From assembly GCF_003314995.1 (NCBI RefSeq), contig NZ_QNRH01000001.1:310001-374000 (forward strand): a DNA stretch of 64,000 bases, given 5' to 3'. Source of the stretch: Pseudochrobactrum asaccharolyticum (GTDB lineage: Bacteria; Pseudomonadota; Alphaproteobacteria; Rhizobiales; Rhizobiaceae). Below, one piece after another: positions 1 through 9,612 of the stretch (position 1 is its first letter; each line of letters begins with the position of its first letter). A model generated the notes under the pieces. The model searched no databases and was not told where the DNA came from. It was given only the letters and a program-made list of their open reading frames with translations. A program made the position numbers and the translations under genes.

Positions 1-14
1 ATAGGAACCTTTAT

Positions 15-38
15 CCTGCTTATCAGTTGATAAGCAGG
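15..38. promoter_or_regulatory. Perfect 11-bp palindrome at the copA ribosome binding site
   Basis: Arms CCTGCTTATCA (15-25) and TGATAAGCAGG (28-38) are perfect inverted copies separated by GT. The right arm runs into the AGGAGAGG ribosome binding site (36-43) of the copper ATPase. It could be an operator for a metal regulator, or an RNA hairpin masking the ribosome binding site. The sequence before position 1 is not available, so the promoter position is unknown. Confidence 0.55.
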
Positions 39-48
39 AGAGGTTTTT

Positions 49-2415
49 ATGGCACAGACTGCATCGCATACAGCCCATGCGCATGATGCACATCACGGGC
101 ATCACCATGACGGACATGAAAGCGGCAATCGGGTTAAAGACCCTGTTTGCGGGATGATGGTTGATCCGGCTGCAGGCAAGCCGCACATGACCTATAAGGG
201 GCATGAATATCATTTCTGCTCGGATAGTTGTCACAGTAAATTCAAAGCCGATCCCGAAAAATATCTCACTGCACAATCTGCCGCTGCGCCTACGATTAAA
301 GGGGCGCAATATACCTGTCCGATGCATCCGGAGATTATTCGTGATGAACCGGGCTCCTGCCCGATTTGCGGAATGGCGCTGGAGCCGGTTATGCCGTCGC
401 TTGATGACGGGCCTAATCCTGAATTAGTGGATTTTACACGTCGCTTCTGGGTGAGCGCGATTTGTTCCGTTCCCTTGTTGATCATCACTATGGGGCCGAT
501 GGTCGGTCTATCTGTGCGTGAGTGGATTGGCGAGCAAACGGCTTTATGGCTGGAGTTTTTGCTGGCAACGCCGGTGGTGCTCTGGGCAGCGCTGCCGTTT
601 TTCAAACGCGGGGTCGACTCGTTTAAAAACCGCAGCCCGAATATGTGGACGCTGATTATGATCGGTGTCGGAGCCGCCTATCTTTACAGTGTGGTTGCTG
701 TGCTGTTTCCGGAAATGTTCCCGCATTCCTTCCGTGGTCATGGCGGTTCGGTTCCGGTTTATTTCGAGGCCGCTGCCGTTATTGTCACGCTGGTCTTTCT
801 TGGGCAAGTGCTGGAACTACGTGCCCGCGAGCGTACCGGCTCGGCGATCCGCGCCCTGCTTGATCTGGCGCCGAAAACTGCACGACGTATTGCTGCTGAT
901 GGCAGTGAAGCCGATGTGCCTCTGGATGAAGTACAGGCAGGTGACAAGTTGCGTATCCGCCCCGGTGATAGTGTGCCGGTGGATGGCATTGTGGTGGAAG
1001 GCCGCTCCTCCGTTGATGAGGCGATGATTACCGGTGAACCGGTGCCGGTTGAAAAGACCGAGGGCGATAAAGTCATCGGCGGCACCGTTAATAAAAACGG
1101 TTCTCTGGTCATGCAGGCAGAGAAAATCGGCGCAGAAACCATGCTGTCGCAGATTGTCGATATGGTTGCCAAAGCCCAGCGTTCCCGTGCGCCTATTCAG
1201 GGGCTGGCTGACCGGATTTCATTCTATTTTGTACCGATGGTTATTGTCGTTGCACTCTTGTCCTTTATCGGCTGGGCGCTGTGGGGGCCGGAGCCGAGCA
1301 TGATCTATGCTATTGTGGCGGCGGTTTCGGTGCTGATTATCGCTTGTCCCTGTGCGCTGGGGCTGGCAACGCCAATGTCGATCATGACAGCAACAGGACG
1401 CGGCGCGCAGGCTGGTGTGCTGATCAAAGATGCCGAGGCGCTGGAGCGCATGGCGAAAGTGGATACGCTGATCGTTGATAAAACCGGTACATTGACGGAA
1501 GGCCGACCGAAGCTGACGGATGTGGTGGCGGTTTCCGGTGTCGATGGTAACATGCTGTTGCAACTGGCTGCAAGCCTAGAGAAAGGCTCGGAGCATCCGC
1601 TGGCGGAAGCCATTGTTGCCGGTGCCGAAGCAAAAGGGTTGAAGACCGATAATGTTGATGCCTTTGAAGCGATTACCGGTAAAGGTGTTGCCGGTACAGT
1701 GAAGGGGCGGGCAGTTGCACTCGGCAATCCTGCGATGATGCAGGGTATGGGGCTGGATATTGCCGCCATTCAGGCACAGGCCGATACATTGCGGGCAGAA
1801 GGTAAGACCGCGATGTTTGTTGCCGTTGATAACAAGCTGGCAGGTCTGGTTGCCGTGGCCGATCCGATTAAGGAAACAGCGGCAGAAGCCATCCGCACGC
1901 TCCATGCGCGCAGTTTGAAAATCATTATGGCCACCGGAGATAATGAACGCACAGCACGAGCTGTGGCCGCAAAGCTCGGCCTTGATGATGTGCGTGCCGA
2001 TGTGCTGCCGGAAGATAAAAAAGCGCTGGTTGATGAATTGCACAAACAGGGTAAAAAAGTCGCTATGGCGGGGGATGGTGTGAATGATGCACCGGCACTG
2101 GCTGCCGCCGATGTGGGTATTGCTATGGGCACCGGTGCTGATGTGGCAGTGGAAAGTGCGGGGATTACGCTGCTTAAAGGCGATCTCACCGGCATTGCCC
2201 GTGCGCATCATCTGGCAGAGGCGACAATCCGTAATATTAAGGAAAACCTGTTCTTTGCCTTTGTCTATAATGCGCTGGGTATTCCGGTGGCCGCAGGGCT
2301 GCTCTATCCGTTCACCGGCACTTTATTGTCGCCGATGATTGCAGCGGCAGCAATGAGCCTGTCCTCGGTCTCGGTGATTGCCAACTCATTGCGGCTGAGA
2401 GCGTTGAAGCTTTGA
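49..2415 (+). CDS. copA: Copper-exporting P1B-type ATPase (CopA/SilP-like)
   Basis: An integral inner-membrane ATPase that exports monovalent copper (or silver). The N-terminus is histidine-rich (residues 8-23). It is followed by a YHS-type metal domain around DPVCGMM (31-77) and a heavy-metal-binding CPMHPE...CPICGM domain (88-113), in place of the classical CxxC ferredoxin-like domains. The core has the TGE actuator motif (about 328), the metal-site CPC in IACPCALG (about 434), the phosphorylated Asp in DKTGT (about 477), GDGVND (about 675) and the MSLSS motif typical of Cu(I) pumps near the C-terminus. At 788 aa it is full length. The start is set by AGGAGAGG 5 bases upstream. No adjacent copper regulator is visible; the upstream neighbour lies outside the window. 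Confidence 0.93.
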   Translation: MAQTASHTAHAHDAHHGHHHDGHESGNRVKDPVCGMMVDPAAGKPHMTYKGHEYHFCSDSCHSKFKADPEKYLTAQSAAAPTIKGAQYTCPMHPEIIRDEPGSCPICGMALEPVMPSLDDGPNPELVDFTRRFWVSAICSVPLLIITMGPMVGLSVREWIGEQTALWLEFLLATPVVLWAALPFFKRGVDSFKNRSPNMWTLIMIGVGAAYLYSVVAVLFPEMFPHSFRGHGGSVPVYFEAAAVIVTLVFLGQVLELRARERTGSAIRALLDLAPKTARRIAADGSEADVPLDEVQAGDKLRIRPGDSVPVDGIVVEGRSSVDEAMITGEPVPVEKTEGDKVIGGTVNKNGSLVMQAEKIGAETMLSQIVDMVAKAQRSRAPIQGLADRISFYFVPMVIVVALLSFIGWALWGPEPSMIYAIVAAVSVLIIACPCALGLATPMSIMTATGRGAQAGVLIKDAEALERMAKVDTLIVDKTGTLTEGRPKLTDVVAVSGVDGNMLLQLAASLEKGSEHPLAEAIVAGAEAKGLKTDNVDAFEAITGKGVAGTVKGRAVALGNPAMMQGMGLDIAAIQAQADTLRAEGKTAMFVAVDNKLAGLVAVADPIKETAAEAIRTLHARSLKIIMATGDNERTARAVAAKLGLDDVRADVLPEDKKALVDELHKQGKKVAMAGDGVNDAPALAAADVGIAMGTGADVAVESAGITLLKGDLTGIARAHHLAEATIRNIKENLFFAFVYNALGIPVAAGLLYPFTGTLLSPMIAAAAMSLSSVSVIANSLRLRALKL

Positions 2416-2431
2416 CTAAAACAAATTTAAT

Positions 2432-2458
2432 AAAAAGCGGGCAAATTGCCCGCTTTTT
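2432..2458. terminator. Bidirectional terminator between copA and betB
   Basis: GCGGGCAA (2437-2444) and TTGCCCGC (2446-2453) form a GC-rich stem flanked by an A-run on the left and a T-run on the right. It can stop both copA and the convergent bet genes. Confidence 0.85.
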
Positions 2459-2477
2459 ATTTAGCTGGAAACGGATG

Positions 2478-3941
2478 TTAGTAAGGACTGTCGACCTTAC
2501 CGGTTTCTACATAGACCGTTTTGATCTGGCTGTAGTGGGAGAGAGCGGCGAGGCCGTTCTCACGGCCGATACCGGAGTTTTTATAACCGCCGAACGGCAC
2601 TTCCACGGGTGTCAGATTATAGGCATTGATCCAACAGGTACCGGCCTTGAGTGCTGCAATCACACGATGACCGCGGGCGCTGTCTGCGGTGAATACACCG
2701 GCAGCAAGGCCGAATTCCGTATCATTGGCGCGGGCGATGACTTCACCTTCATCCTTAAAGGTCAGAATGCTCATCACAGGGCCGAAGATTTCTTCCCGTG
2801 CAATACTCATATCATCACTGACATTGGTGAAAATCGTCGGCTCAATATAGAAACCGTTTTCCAGTCCCTGCAAGGCCGGCACAGCGCCGCCGCAAACCAG
2901 ATTTGCGCCTTCAGCTTTGCCCTTCTCAATATAGGACAAAACCTTGTCGCGCTGGGCAAGGCTCACCATTGGCCCCATCTGGGTGTTCGGATCAAGCGGA
3001 TCACCGATCTGAATAGCGCGGGTGCGCTCAACCAGACGGCTAACAAAAAGCTCGGCAACGGCCTCATGCACAAAAACGCGGGTGCCGTTGGAGCAAACCT
3101 GACCGGTGGAGTAGAAATTGCCGAGCATCGCGCCGCCAATGGCATTTTCCAGATCGGCATCATCGAACACGATCAGCGGGGATTTGCCGCCGAGTTCCAT
3201 GGTGACCTGTTTCATCTCGCTACCGGCCTGCGCCATGATTTTCTTGCCTGTCGGTACAGAGCCTGTGAGTGAAACCTTGGCAACCTTAGGGTGGCTGATC
3301 AGTGCGCTACCTGCATCGCCAAAGCCCTGAACCACGTTGAAAAGCCCGTCCGGCAGACCGGCATCTTTGTAGAGCTGTGCGAGTGCCAGAGCTGACAGCG
3401 GTGTGTTCTCGGATGGTTTGAACACCACCGCATTACCCATTGCCAGAGCAGGGGCAGATTTCCATGATGCGATCTGGATCGGGTAATTCCATGCGCCGAT
3501 ACCGACGCAAACGCCCAGTGCCTCACGGCGAGTATAGGCAAAAGGTCCGCCAAGTTCGACAAACTCGCCATTGAAACCGGAAATTACACTGCCGAAATAT
3601 TCCATCGCATCGGCACCGGAAGCCGCATCGGCCACCAGAGTTTCCTGAATGGCTTTACCGGTATCCAGTGTTTCCAGTTCCGACAATTCCTGATTGCGCT
3701 CGCGCATCAGGTCTGCGGCACGGCGCAGAATGCGGCCACGCTCAACAGGCTTGAGTTTTGCCCATTCAACCTGCGCTTTGGCAGCGGCTTCAACAGCCTG
3801 ATCGACAATGGCTTGTGTCGCGCCGTGCAAACGGGCAATCACTTCGCCGGTGGCAGGATAGATCACATCAAAAGCACGGCCTGCCGTGTCTTCAACAAAC
3901 TGACCATTGATAAAATGTGAGGCTTGCGGCTGTGCGCGCAT
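2478..3941 (-). CDS. betB: Betaine aldehyde dehydrogenase
   Basis: Cytoplasmic NAD(P)-dependent oxidation of betaine aldehyde to glycine betaine, the second step of osmoprotectant synthesis from choline. The protein has the aldehyde dehydrogenase superfamily fold, with the catalytic-base region MELGGKSPL and the nucleophile Cys (about residue 283) in GQVCSNGTR. The 487-aa length is normal for BetB. The reading frame opens 5 codons earlier at a TTG, but ATG at 3941 is preceded by GAAGGA at proper spacing and was chosen. It lies in the same direction as betI and betA, separated from betA by a 177-base spacer carrying a palindromic element. The family assignment rests on the operon context as well as on sequence. 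Confidence 0.93.
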   Translation of the reverse strand: MRAQPQASHFINGQFVEDTAGRAFDVIYPATGEVIARLHGATQAIVDQAVEAAAKAQVEWAKLKPVERGRILRRAADLMRERNQELSELETLDTGKAIQETLVADAASGADAMEYFGSVISGFNGEFVELGGPFAYTRREALGVCVGIGAWNYPIQIASWKSAPALAMGNAVVFKPSENTPLSALALAQLYKDAGLPDGLFNVVQGFGDAGSALISHPKVAKVSLTGSVPTGKKIMAQAGSEMKQVTMELGGKSPLIVFDDADLENAIGGAMLGNFYSTGQVCSNGTRVFVHEAVAELFVSRLVERTRAIQIGDPLDPNTQMGPMVSLAQRDKVLSYIEKGKAEGANLVCGGAVPALQGLENGFYIEPTIFTNVSDDMSIAREEIFGPVMSILTFKDEGEVIARANDTEFGLAAGVFTADSARGHRVIAALKAGTCWINAYNLTPVEVPFGGYKNSGIGRENGLAALSHYSQIKTVYVETGKVDSPY

Positions 3942-3978
3942 GGGAAATTCCTTCAAACTCTTAGAATTTTATAAATGA

Positions 3979-4118
3979 GAGCATAGCTCAAAAAGTGTCA
4001 GGCCGTGGCGAAAAGGGTGTTTTCGAGAACCGGAACGCAATGTACTTGTCGTGTACATGAGTACCGGAAGCGCAGAAAATGCCATTTGCAGACCGGCATG
4101 GCGGTTTTTAGTATGCTC
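3979..4118. repeat. Palindromic intergenic element in the betA-betB spacer
   Basis: Outer arms GAGCATA (3979-3985) and TATGCTC (4112-4118) enclose A-run/T-run flanks, a central hairpin ATGTAC...GTACAT, and a near-direct repeat (GAGAACCGGAACGCA, then GAGTACCGGAAGCGCA). The overall plan resembles the mosaic palindromic intergenic elements of Rhizobiales. It is the only copy seen in this window. Transcribed as RNA between betA and betB, it would fold strongly and might alter betB expression or stability. Confidence 0.6.
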
Positions 4119-5768
4119 TTAGCGATCGGATACTTGCCAGCGCGGATTGATCCAAGGTTCTTGGTTCGAGCGCGGCAGCGGTGTTTTGCCTAAGATATGA
4201 TCTGAAGCCTTCTCACCGGTCATGATCGACGGGCCGTTGAGATTGCCGTAAGGCACGCGCGGGAAAATTGAACTGTCAGCCACGCGCAGACCTTCAACAC
4301 CAATCACACGACACTCCGGATCAACCACGGCCATAGGGTCATTGACTGAACCCATTTTACAGGTACCGCATGGATGGAATGCACTTTCTGCATGATCGCG
4401 GATGAAATTATCCAGCTGTTCGTCTGTGACCTGATCATCACCCGGCTGAATTTCCCGGCCACGATATGGGGCAAAAGCCTGCTGGCCAAAGATTTCGCGG
4501 GTGAGGCGGATGCAATGACGGAAATCGCGCCAGTCATCGGGATGTGACATATAATTGAACAGGATTTTCGGTTTCTCTTTCGGATCACTGGAGCGCAGCG
4601 TGACCGAGCCGCGCGACTTGGAGCGCATCGGCCCCACATGCGCCTGAAAACCGTGGCCGCCTGCTGCTGCCTTGCCGTCATAGCGGATCGCAACCGGCAG
4701 GAAGTGGAACTGAATATCCGGATATTCCACACCGGCAGATGAGCGCACAAAAGCAGCACCTTCAAAATGGTTGGTTGCGCCGAGACCGGATTTGAAGAAC
4801 AGCCATTCCGCACCGATACGCGCTTTGGAAAACAGGTTGAGACTGGAATAAAGCGTAATTGGCTGCAGGCATTCCTGCTGCACATAGACTTCCATGTGAT
4901 CCTGCAAATTCGCGCCGACACCGGCACGGTCTGCCACGACTTCAATACCGTGTTCGCGCAGATGTTCCGCAGGGCCAATGCCGGAAAGCATCAGCAGCTT
5001 TGGTGAATTGATGCTGGAAGCAGCGATAATCACTTCACGCTTGGCTTTGATAACGCTGACCGTACCGGATTTTTCGATCTCAACGCCAGTCGCGCGGCCA
5101 TTCTCGATCACCACTTTGCGGGCGAAAGCATTGACCAAGGTCACATTACGGCGCTTGAGGGCAGGACGCAGATAGGCATTGGCGGTTGACCAGCGGCGGC
5201 CGTGATGGATGGTTTGCTCCATCGGGCCGAAACCTTCCTGTTTCGAACCGTTATAGTCATCTGTTGTTTCAAAGCCTGCTTGTTTTCCGGCGTCGTTGAA
5301 AGCTTTGAACAGCGGGTTGCTTCGCTTGCCGCGCTGCACATGCATCGGGCCATTGGTGCCGCGCCAGCCCTCTTCACCACCATGGGAATGTTCCATGCGC
5401 TTGAAGTAAGGCAACACATCCGCATAGGACCAGCCACTGGCGCCGCTCTCAGCCCAATGGTCAAAATCCTTGGCGTGTCCGCGTACATAGACCATGCCAT
5501 TGACGGATGAAGAACCGCCGATGACCTTGCCGCGTGGGGTGACGAGACGACGGCCGTTAAGGTGCGGCTCCGGTTCGGTGTTAAAGCCCCAGTCATAGGT
5601 GGACATATTCATCGGGAAAGACAGAGCCGCAGGCATCTGGATCAGCGGCCCCATATCGGTGCCGCCATATTCGATGACGATTACAGAATATTTGCCGTCT
5701 TCCGACAGGCGGTAGGCCATGGCAGAACCGGCAGAACCGGAGCCGATAATAACGAAATCTGCTTCCAT
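4119..5768 (-). CDS. betA: Choline dehydrogenase
   Basis: FAD-dependent, membrane-associated GMC-family oxidoreductase that oxidises choline to betaine aldehyde. The N-terminal Rossmann motif is IIGSGSAGS (residues 6-14). The GMC signature [14 protein letters not shown] follows at roughly residue 80, and the C-terminal [13 protein letters not shown] holds the catalytic His. The frame stays open 70 codons further upstream, but that part is the betI gene in another frame. ATG at 5768 has an AAGGA-type ribosome binding site and gives 549 aa, the usual BetA length. It starts 10 bases after the betI stop, so the two are co-transcribed. Confidence 0.93.
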   Translation of the reverse strand: MEADFVIIGSGSAGSAMAYRLSEDGKYSVIVIEYGGTDMGPLIQMPAALSFPMNMSTYDWGFNTEPEPHLNGRRLVTPRGKVIGGSSSVNGMVYVRGHAKDFDHWAESGASGWSYADVLPYFKRMEHSHGGEEGWRGTNGPMHVQRGKRSNPLFKAFNDAGKQAGFETTDDYNGSKQEGFGPMEQTIHHGRRWSTANAYLRPALKRRNVTLVNAFARKVVIENGRATGVEIEKSGTVSVIKAKREVIIAASSINSPKLLMLSGIGPAEHLREHGIEVVADRAGVGANLQDHMEVYVQQECLQPITLYSSLNLFSKARIGAEWLFFKSGLGATNHFEGAAFVRSSAGVEYPDIQFHFLPVAIRYDGKAAAGGHGFQAHVGPMRSKSRGSVTLRSSDPKEKPKILFNYMSHPDDWRDFRHCIRLTREIFGQQAFAPYRGREIQPGDDQVTDEQLDNFIRDHAESAFHPCGTCKMGSVNDPMAVVDPECRVIGVEGLRVADSSIFPRVPYGNLNGPSIMTGEKASDHILGKTPLPRSNQEPWINPRWQVSDR

Positions 5769-5778
5769 ATTGGTTTCC

Positions 5779-6387
5779 TTAATGCTGGTTGCTGACGGTT
5801 TTCGACCGGTTCTGTGCCAGTTGCACGGTGATGTAATCCTCAACCAAAGCAATGGCTTTGGGCGCTTCCGGTGCGTCGGCACCGAGCGCATGGCGGATAT
5901 AAAGACCGTCGATGAGAGCGCCGGTACCTTCAGCAATATGTTGCGCGGTCTGTTTGTCTGTGAGCTGCTCAAGAGCAAAGCTCAGGTTGGAATGCAGGCG
6001 GCGGGCATAAATCCGCAACAGACGGCGCATCTCTAATGATTGCTGGGCATGGGCATAGAAGGTGAGCCATGCAGCAATCGTTTCATGGGCAAACTGTGAG
6101 GCGGAGAAATTCACGCTGATAATTGCGGAAAGCCTTGCACGCGGGCTGTCTGCTGCCTGTAAGGCATGGCGCAGATCAGAGCCGAGTTCGCTCAGTAAGT
6201 GGCGCATAGTGGCTAAGAGTAACTGGTCTTTGCCGCCGAAGTAGTGATGCGCCAGCGCTGCCGATACACCGGCCTTGCGTGCGATTTGTGCAACAGTCAC
6301 ATCAAGCGAGCCGCGCTCACCGATTGTCTGAATGGCGGCCGAGATCAGGTCTTTCCGGCGCAATTCTTCCATTCCCACTTTAGGCAT
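5779..6387 (-). CDS. betI: TetR-family choline-responsive repressor
   Basis: DNA-binding repressor of the bet operon; in characterised systems choline relieves repression. The N-terminal TetR helix-turn-helix covers about residues 25-55 ([20 protein letters not shown]), followed by an all-helical ligand domain. The 202-aa length is normal for BetI. It is the first gene of betI-betA-betB, and a symmetric operator lies 46 bases upstream of its start (6433-6452), which fits autoregulation. Confidence 0.9.
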   Translation of the reverse strand: MPKVGMEELRRKDLISAAIQTIGERGSLDVTVAQIARKAGVSAALAHHYFGGKDQLLLATMRHLLSELGSDLRHALQAADSPRARLSAIISVNFSASQFAHETIAAWLTFYAHAQQSLEMRRLLRIYARRLHSNLSFALEQLTDKQTAQHIAEGTGALIDGLYIRHALGADAPEAPKAIALVEDYITVQLAQNRSKTVSNQH

Positions 6388-6432
6388 GTCTGTCTCACAA
6401 AATTGTTTGGATTGGACTGATTATCGTTTTTA

Positions 6433-6452
6433 TTGATTGATCAGTCAATCAA
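6433..6452. promoter_or_regulatory. Probable BetI operator
   Basis: TTGATTGA (6433-6440) and TCAATCAA (6445-6452) are perfect inverted arms around TCAG, in the divergent betI/asparaginase region. Position and symmetry fit a TetR-family operator; BetI sites in other proteobacteria are also TTGA/TCAA-rich. Binding here could also affect the divergent asparaginase gene. Confidence 0.7.
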
Positions 6453-6590
6453 GAGTTTATTATCGTTTTATTTCAATGCTATGACGTGATTTGAAAATGA
6501 GAAAATCCTCCACCTGCTGAGATGGGCGCGTTTTGACGGCATAAGACTATTTTGCTAGAGCAACGGCAGTGAATGATGCGGAGTTTTAAA

Positions 6591-7619
6591 ATGGCAAATC
6601 CGGTTTTGGTTGAAGTTGTGCGCGGTAAAGTGGTGGAAAGCCGCCACAGCGGTGCGCTGACGCTGTTCGATGGTGACGGTAAGACCGTTCTGAACATCGG
6701 CGATGTAACGCGCCCGACCTATCCCCGTTCGGCAATCAAGGCTATTCAGGCGCTGCCATTTGTGGAAAGCGGTGCTGCTGATGCCTATGGTTTTGGCAAT
6801 GAAGAACTGGCTATGGCTTGCGCTTCCCATTCCGGTGAGCCGGAGCATGTGGCGCGTGCGGCCTCGATGCTGGCGAAAGCCGGTTTGTCCTGTGATGATC
6901 TGGAATGCGGTGCCCATTGGCCGTCTGACCAGAAAGTGCTGATCGAAGTTGCCCGCAGCGGCAAGGAGCCGACTGCGCTCAATAATAACTGCTCCGGTAA
7001 ACATGCCGGTTTTCTCTGCACCTGCGCGCATATGGGTTTGAAGGTCAAAGGTTATGTGCAGGCCAGTTCGCAGATCCAGACCATTGTGCGTGAAACCATG
7101 CAGGAAGTGACCGGCGCGGTGCATAATGCTGATGAATATGGCACCGATGGCTGCTCCATTCCGACCTATGCTATTGGTCTGGATGCTATGGCGCGTGGTT
7201 TTGCCCGCATGGCAACCGGCACAGGTCTGGCACCTGTTCGTGCACAAGCCGCCAAGCGTCTGCTGGATGCTTGCATGGCAGCGCCGTTTTATGTGGCCGG
7301 TAGCCGTCGTGCCTGCACTGAGCTGATGGAACTCGCACCAGGCCGTATTTTCGTGAAAACCGGTGCGGAAGGTGTGTTCTGCGGTGCGGTACCTGAATTG
7401 GGTGTAGGTTTTGCCATGAAATGCGATGACGGCACCACCCGTGCGGCAGAAATAATGGTGACACGTTTGCTGGCGCAGCTTTTTGCAAAAGATGCAGAAC
7501 TGTCAGGCAAGCTGGAAGCACGTGCAACGCGCCGTATGAGCAACTGGAATGGTATTGACTTCGGTTATATTGCACCATCAGCTGCTCTGGTTGATGAATT
7601 GAAAGCCGTTTCTTTCTGA
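6591..7619 (+). CDS. L-asparaginase II family (rhizobial type)
   Basis: A 342-aa protein of the Rhizobium-type asparaginase II family, which is unrelated in fold to the E. coli enzymes and is a serine-hydrolase-like amidohydrolase. Family marks are YPRSAIKAIQALPF near residue 48, the ASHSGEP motif near 76, NNCSGKHAGFL near 128 (with the conserved Ser-Gly-Lys and paired Cys) and GTDGCSIP near 182. It hydrolyses asparagine to aspartate and ammonia in the cytoplasm. ATG at 6591 is preferred over the one 18 bases upstream because GCGGAG lies 7 bases before it. It is divergent from betI. Confidence 0.88.
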   Translation: MANPVLVEVVRGKVVESRHSGALTLFDGDGKTVLNIGDVTRPTYPRSAIKAIQALPFVESGAADAYGFGNEELAMACASHSGEPEHVARAASMLAKAGLSCDDLECGAHWPSDQKVLIEVARSGKEPTALNNNCSGKHAGFLCTCAHMGLKVKGYVQASSQIQTIVRETMQEVTGAVHNADEYGTDGCSIPTYAIGLDAMARGFARMATGTGLAPVRAQAAKRLLDACMAAPFYVAGSRRACTELMELAPGRIFVKTGAEGVFCGAVPELGVGFAMKCDDGTTRAAEIMVTRLLAQLFAKDAELSGKLEARATRRMSNWNGIDFGYIAPSAALVDELKAVSF

Positions 7620-7733
7620 GAAGAAAAAATACTATAAGTATTTGATAATTAAGCCGTGCGTCATAAAGATGTGCGGCTTAATTGTTTCGCTGCATGGCTT
7701 GCTTTTATTTCGGTTCCTTCCTAGGCTCTGTGA

Positions 7734-8204
7734 ATGAGCAGAGCTTTTACAAAAGAACAGGACGATGTTCCTGCCGGTCTGGTGGAGCGTCCGGTCAGTC
7801 CCCACCGCAATTTAGTCACTCAAAACGGTCTCAGACTGATTGAGGCTGAACTGGCACGTCTGCAGACGGAGCTGGGGCAGGCAACTGCGAGCGGGGATAA
7901 GGCCTCAATTGCCCATGTCTCACGGGATTTGCGCTATTGGACAGCGCGACGTGAGACCGCAGAACTCAATCTTGCAGACCAAGACGGCGATGTAATCCGC
8001 TTTGGTATGCAAGTCACTGTTGAGAATGAGGACGGTCGTCAGCAGAGCTGGATGATTGTCGGCGAGGATGAGGCGGAGCCGTCCAAAGGTACGGTTTCCC
8101 ACATCTCACCGCTTGCTGTTGCCCTTTTTGGTAAGAGCAAGGGTGATCTGGTGACTGTGAATGGCCGCGGGCTGGAAATTATCAGCTTTAAAGCCATTAA
8201 CTAA
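7734..8204 (+). CDS. GreA/GreB-family transcript cleavage factor
   Basis: A 156-aa protein with a short N-terminal coiled-coil (about residues 30-75) and a C-terminal FKBP-like Gre domain. The latter is recognisable from VGEDEAEPSKGTVSHISPLAVALFGKSKGD (quoted in part: VGEDEAEPSKGTV, then SPLAVALFG). Gre proteins enter the RNA polymerase secondary channel and stimulate cleavage of backtracked RNA. The coiled-coil is less canonical than in housekeeping GreA, so this may be a GreB-like paralogue. The ribosome binding site is weak. Confidence 0.78.
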   Translation: MSRAFTKEQDDVPAGLVERPVSPHRNLVTQNGLRLIEAELARLQTELGQATASGDKASIAHVSRDLRYWTARRETAELNLADQDGDVIRFGMQVTVENEDGRQQSWMIVGEDEAEPSKGTVSHISPLAVALFGKSKGDLVTVNGRGLEIISFKAIN

Positions 8205-8205
8205 A

Positions 8206-8309
8206 GCATGTCGCAGCTAAATGTATTCATTTAGCGTTCGCGAACATGCGATAATTAAAAGAATCTAGAGCGATCGCAGTGGGTACGATTAAACGTAACA
8301 CGCTCTAGA
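8206..8309. repeat. Palindromic repeat family A, copy 1
   Basis: Two hairpins in tandem. The first has GCATGTCGC...GCGAACATGC as outer arms and GCTAAATG/CATTTAGC as inner stem (8206-8250). The second is TCTAGAGCG (8264-8272) paired with CGCTCTAGA (8301-8309). Related elements lie at 16483-16583 and 51993-52048. It sits between the convergent 3' ends of the Gre-family gene and corA, where it could also act as terminator or 3'-end protection. Confidence 0.8.
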
Positions 8310-8325
8310 TCATTGCCGGCTCTGT

Positions 8326-9339
8326 TCAGAGCCAGCCTTTTCTGCGGAAGAAATAGAGCGGGATCAGTGCGGAGATGACCATCAGGCCGAGCGCCGCGGG
8401 ATAGCCCCATTGCTCGGTCAGTTCCGGCATAAAGCTGAAATTCATGCCGTAGATCGAGGCAATCAGTGTCGGCGGCATGAAGCCAACCGCGGCCACTGAG
8501 AAGATTTTGATAATCGCGTTTTGCTCTACCGAAATCAGGCCGACAATTGTATCGAGCAGGAAGTTGATTTTATTATTGAGAAAATCGACGTAATTTTCCA
8601 GCGACTGCGCATCGCGCTCCAGCGTTTTCAGCCATGAGCGTGTGTCTTTGGCTTGCGTTTTTGGTGAACTATTGGCGGTAATATAAACCAGCAGACGACG
8701 GACACCGGCAAGACTTTCACGCATTCTCGACAGAAAAGTACCATGCGCACCGATCTCATTGAGAATCTCGCGGAAATCATGGGTCGACATTGGCCGTGTA
8801 TTATTCGGACGGCGATAAATCCGGTGCGAAGCGGTGTCGATTTTTTCGCTGACACCTTCGATGAAGTCGGCGAGCCTGTTGGTATTGGCTTCGATAATGC
8901 CAAGCAGAATGCACAGGCTGTTGGTACGGCTGTTGATCAGACCATTGCCGCTTTTGGCCGTACGGCTGGCATAAAGTACAAAAGATTTAGGCTCGGCATA
9001 ACGCACGCTGATAAGCACTTTATCTGTCATGATAAAGGTGATCGGGCTGACAATACGATGGTCATCAGTGGTGAGATGCAGAAATGGTGCGGTCAGATAT
9101 TGCGCGCCGTTTTCGCTATAAAACCGATTGGATTCTTCAATTTCACCCATGTCTTCACGTGTTGGAATGGGAATGCTTGCCCATTGTTCAACCTGTGCTT
9201 CTTCTTCTGGCGTCGGGTTTACAAGGTCGATCCATAGTGCATTTTGCGGCAGGTCTGCCGGTGCATGTGTGGCCGGATCAGTATCGGCACGGTCGTAGGG
9301 AGTGAGAATGTCACCATTGCGGTAATATACTGTCAGCAT
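8326..9339 (-). CDS. corA: CorA-family magnesium/divalent-cation channel
   Basis: Inner-membrane pentameric channel for Mg2+ (Co2+, Ni2+). It has a long cytoplasmic N-terminal domain, a charged stalk helix (about residues 200-275) and two C-terminal membrane helices. The family-defining selectivity motif is YGMNF, at the end of the first helix (about residue 297). The C-terminus is positively charged (RRKGWL). At 337 aa it is full length. It stands alone on the minus strand, divergent from the MFS gene. Confidence 0.9.
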   Translation of the reverse strand: MLTVYYRNGDILTPYDRADTDPATHAPADLPQNALWIDLVNPTPEEEAQVEQWASIPIPTREDMGEIEESNRFYSENGAQYLTAPFLHLTTDDHRIVSPITFIMTDKVLISVRYAEPKSFVLYASRTAKSGNGLINSRTNSLCILLGIIEANTNRLADFIEGVSEKIDTASHRIYRRPNNTRPMSTHDFREILNEIGAHGTFLSRMRESLAGVRRLLVYITANSSPKTQAKDTRSWLKTLERDAQSLENYVDFLNNKINFLLDTIVGLISVEQNAIIKIFSVAAVGFMPPTLIASIYGMNFSFMPELTEQWGYPAALGLMVISALIPLYFFRRKGWL

Positions 9340-9612
9340 CTTTGGGTATAACCCCTGTCATGAAAGCATGTGCCCCTCTGTGTGAGGGCAGATATGCATA
9401 AAACAAAAATAAGCAGGCGCAACTGGCCGGAACTATAACTATAGCGTCATTATAAATATAGAAGTGTAAACAGCGCATGTCATTGTTTGCAGGGACATCA
9501 TGGTTGTGTATCTGCTTCACAGAGCATGATTGTGTTCGATAGACAGGATTGCCGGATATAGATATATCAATACTGATTGAATGATCAGCGCAGAAACAGA
9601 AGGTTTGATTTT

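Noticed and set aside
2412-3272. 286-codon plus-strand open frame
   Set aside because: Exact antisense of betB, with no ribosome binding site; a shadow of a well-supported gene.
5769-5978. 70-codon N-terminal extension of betA
   Set aside because: Lies within betI in another frame and adds a segment absent from BetA proteins; ATG 5768 with its ribosome binding site gives the standard length.
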